In this document: in pieces, positions 62,301 through 64,000 of the stretch | How the letters are laid out: every line of letters begins with the position of its first letter | Numbering within the stretch: position 1 is the first letter of the stretch | NCBI GenBank assembly: GCA_905250125.1 | Contig: CAJNOL010000473.1 | Span: 62,001 to 126,000 of the forward strand | DNA: 64,000 bases | Direction: 5' to 3' | Source of the DNA: Rotaria sordida | Lineage: Eukaryota; Rotifera; Eurotatoria; Philodinida; Philodinidae | The notes under the pieces: model-generated | The model's input: the letters and a program-made list of their open reading frames with translations, nothing else | The model's database searches: none | What the model was told of the DNA's origin: nothing | Translations under genes and position numbers: made by a program

Positions 62301-62306
62301 GTATGA
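50365..62306 (+). CDS. MED13: Mediator complex subunit 13 (kohtalo orthologue)
   Basis: MED13 links the CDK8-cyclin C-MED12 kinase module to core Mediator in the nucleus. Twenty-one exons were traced: 50365-50415, 50468-50714, 50778-50871, 50933-51010, 51075-51208, 51270-51416, 53609-53897, 53962-54489, 54545-54683, 54743-55061, 55571-56650, 57506-57619, 57679-58266, 59008-59158, 59314-59680, 59742-59930, 59994-60211, 60903-61045, 61114-61412, 61537-62117, 62174-62306. All phases agree and give about 1962 residues. The N-terminal domain is recognisable ([55 protein letters not shown]). The middle has [14 protein letters not shown]-like [11 protein letters not shown] and [12 protein letters not shown] with polyQ. 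The C-terminal PIWI-like part has [60 protein letters not shown] and HPLDSN then [10 protein letters not shown]. Exon 7's acceptor (CGAAG) is unusual. Confidence 0.95.
52669..53190. mobile_element. MITE-like element in MED13 intron, ~35 bp inverted ends
   Basis: The left end reads CAGGGTAATTCATAAGTAGC and continues TTTACGGTAGAAAATTT. The right end contains the inverted form AAATTTTCTATCGTAAAGCT followed by ACTCCATAGGATACC. A TA precedes the left end. About 520 nt, no transposase. CAGGG-type ends with TA suggest a Tc1/mariner-type origin. Confidence 0.65.
53224..53457 (-). other. antisense open frame inside MED13 intron
   Basis: A 77-residue ATG-initiated frame whose first 40 residues ([20 protein letters not shown], then [16 protein letters not shown]) are unusually rich in Ala, Ser and Lys for this AT-rich region. 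No domain is recognised and no second exon was found. It may be a fragment of another gene carried in with the adjacent element. Confidence 0.25.
55062..55570. other. MED13 intron 10 (509 nt)
   Basis: Longer than usual. The exon frame runs open into the intron for a short distance (through a GA run at 55079-55092) before a stop. A decayed coding-like patch at about 55471-55550 precedes the acceptor at 55569-55570. Neither is supported as an exon. Confidence 0.5.
56338..56364 (+). repeat. CAA trinucleotide run encoding polyglutamine in MED13
   Basis: Nine consecutive glutamine codons, mostly CAA, inside the central disordered region of MED13 (residues flanked by YSQ and SISS). Such runs are common in MED13-type proteins and prone to length variation. 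Confidence 0.9.
58267..59007. other. MED13 intron 13 (741 nt)
   Basis: Spacer between the exon ending in IFKDKL and the exon starting NILTTQSF. No gene or clear repeat seen, apart from a T-run next to the acceptor. Confidence 0.5.
60212..60902. other. MED13 intron 17 (691 nt)
   Basis: Separates the exon ending EVPDR from the exon starting [17 protein letters not shown]. Nothing recognisable inside. Confidence 0.5.
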
Positions 62307-63580
62307 TTTTGAACTTTCATCTTTTCTTTATTTTTAGCCATATTAGCATATCATACGTGATCTTTTATTTATTCTTCGTATTATATTGAATTAAGAAAAA
62401 AAAAAAATGAAGAAAATCTCTCATTCGAATTTTTTTCCTTGTGTGTATGTGTGTTTTATGCGCTCATTCATTTTCTTATTGTTTTTTTCCTTCGAAACTA
62501 AAACAAGAAACAGTTGTGCATTGTTATTTTTTGTCATTAATTGTGATCTGACATGTTCGTGAAATATACAAAAGAGAAAAAAAACAATTCGCATATATAT
62601 ATATTTATTTATTTATTTTTGCGTTCTTTGTATATTTGTATATTGATTTTTTTTTCTTTAGTGTGACCATTTCTACTTGCTTAACTATGCTTTATTTTTG
62701 TCTTGAGCAATGTTTATTTGTTTTCTCATGGTGAACATGCAGAAGCAGTGATTGTTTTCTGTTTTTCTTTTCTTTTCTTTTCTTTTCTTTTCTTTTCTAC
62801 TATTATTATTAACCTTACTTCCGCCTGTCCATGTCTTCTATCAGACAGTTGCTTTGTTTTTTTTTTCTTATTTAAAGTAAAACAAAAACCTATCGTTTAA
62901 AAGCGAACTTGAAAACTTGGTCTGCTTTTCTATTTCGAAATGGTAAATAATATAATTGAATCATAATTATATAATGACATTTAACTTATTTCGTTGATAA
63001 TAGAAGTCAAATTTTAGATGGTAACTTTGTCATATACAAAGCTGTGCAACTCAGGTGTTTTTTAAGTCATTAGTCCATCACTTATTTTGTTGGATGAAGT
63101 AAAACAATCAACAGGCATCAAAAATTTAAACTCACTTTTGATTTCAACGAAATATTTTATCGATTATTCATATTTTGCTACTAATACATTCTACAAATGT
63201 TTCAGAAAATCTGGACGATTGTTTGACAATCATCAAGTCATAATTGGTTGTTAATTTTCGAATGCGATCTACCAGATCGAGTGCGAGACCAATCCGATGA
63301 GCTCTAGTGTCGTGTCTGTTCTGTTAAATACAAAGGGCAGGAATGGATTAGCTGGCGAATCCGTTCTATTTGAAAATTATAAGAAAACGATTCATTAATT
63401 ATTTATGTTTAGATAGAGAATTAGTTCAACTATCTAACTGTATAATAGTTTTCGTCAACGTATTATTTTTTCCACTAATTCGGCCCTATGTATAGTAAGT
63501 GTACATGGGATATATAAGTCGTAGCATGTAGAACAACTTCAGAGTTGAGTAGTGTGCTACAACATCAGTCGAAGAAAGTA
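62307..63580. other. MED13 3' flank and intergenic spacer
   Basis: T-rich sequence with a TTTTC pentanucleotide microsatellite (62766-62798) and TA runs (62594-62604). No gene supported. Short frames (62703-62900) are microsatellite translations. Confidence 0.5.
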
Positions 63581-63583
63581 CTA

Positions 63584-63643
63584 GAGTGTGGGTTAGGGTC
63601 TTCGCTTCGCCCTCACATATCCTCTTCCTCACTCTCGTATCCT
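63584..63643. repeat. G-rich/C-rich stem-loop (copy 8) beside a transposase fragment
   Basis: GAGTGTGGGTTAGGG, loop TCTTCGCTTCG, then CCCTCACATATCC and a second C-rich tract TCCTCACTCTCGTATCC. It immediately precedes the transposase-like frame, so the stem-loop may belong to that transposon's leader or may be coincidental. Confidence 0.45.
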
Positions 63644-63645
63644 AG

Positions 63646-64000
63646 TCGAAGAAGACGCAATATTTCTACAAAAGGCTAAACAGACCATTTCTCAATTTGA
63701 AAGTACACATATTTTCAATGCCGACCAAAGTGCTTTCAATCATGAAAAACTTTGCACATGTACACTTTCCCATGTGAGTGAAAAGTCAACTTTAGGTCAC
63801 GGCATCTCGCATAGGGCCATCACAAACTCGTATACAATAATGTCTATTCTGAGCCTGGCTGACAAAATTGTTGGGCCAGTTTTTGTCTGTTTACAGGGAT
63901 CTTCAGGAAAACTAGGATCACGAGTATCACAGACAATGAACAAAGCTCGAAACATTCATATCACATGTAGTAAATCAGGAAAACTGACGGAATCTCATAT
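63646..64000 (+). mobile_element. DDE transposase fragment (pogo/CENP-B-like), cut by window end
   Basis: An open frame (codon phase set by GCA at 63657) runs to the window end. It contains IFNADQSAFNHE, where the Asp is the likely first catalytic residue, then TLSHVSEKSTLGHG and NSYTIMSILSLADKIVGPVF. It continues with VCLQGSSGKLGSRVSQ and NIHITCSKSGKLTESH. The order matches DDE-superfamily endonucleases of the pogo/CENP-B group as I remember them. No start codon was identified, so the 5' part (DNA-binding domain) is missing, in another exon or lost. The frame is uninterrupted over about 118 codons. Whether the copy is intact cannot be judged here. Confidence 0.65.

Overview
The window reads as an animal nuclear scaffold, most likely from a bdelloid rotifer (Adineta/Rotaria type). 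This is inferred, not proven. The support is an AT-rich sequence, compact genes with mostly 50-65 nt introns and clean GT/GC-AG junctions, metazoan proteins (MED13, a four-span claudin-like protein, a rhodopsin-class GPCR, a cytochrome P450), decayed copies of ADP-ribosyltransferase and LysM genes, many small non-autonomous transposons, and scattered TGTGGG-like G-rich motifs resembling the telomeric repeat reported for bdelloids. One assembly gap (100 N) lies at 30860-30959, so linkage across it rests on scaffolding.

Layout. The left half (1-37 kb) is gene-poor and repeat-rich. It holds a three-exon microsomal P450 (3017-4628, minus), a secreted protein with two fused trypsin-like domains (7206-9840, plus), an F-box protein (10450-12214, plus) and a rhodopsin-like GPCR (14721-15850, minus). 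These sit between inverted copies of one ~0.5 kb repeat at 4.8 and 14.0 kb. From 16 to 21 kb there is a gene remnant and a 3.9 kb composite bounded by ~0.2 kb inverted repeats, whose interior is full of ATGCGTTT/ACGCGT motifs. A cysteine-rich secreted protein (21916-22821), an ADP-ribosyltransferase pseudogene and LysM remnants (25.4-27.2 kb), a beta-propeller-like gene (28839-29734) and further remnants follow. From 31.9 to 36.6 kb lie two fold-back elements (0.4 and 1.27 kb) and a NEURL4-C-terminal-like gene. Short G-rich/C-rich stem-loops recur about nine times, almost all in this half.

The right half (38-62.3 kb) is denser and more conventional. It holds a small unrecognised gene (38051-41101), an LRRC61-like leucine-rich-repeat gene (41243-42609), an intronless four-span membrane protein (42899-44236, minus), a multipass membrane protein (47397-about 48900, minus) and, divergent from it, a complete 21-exon MED13 gene (50365-62306, plus) encoding about 1962 residues. 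The reading frame closes exactly across all 21 inferred exons. MED13 is the subunit that ties the CDK8 kinase module to Mediator. The window ends inside a DDE transposase-like coding fragment.

No operon-like organisation is expected or seen. Genes are independent, and most intergenic space is decayed genes and MITE-like elements. No tRNA, rRNA or CRISPR was recognised by eye. Exon coordinates come from reading splice sites and frame continuity by eye; no database search was possible.
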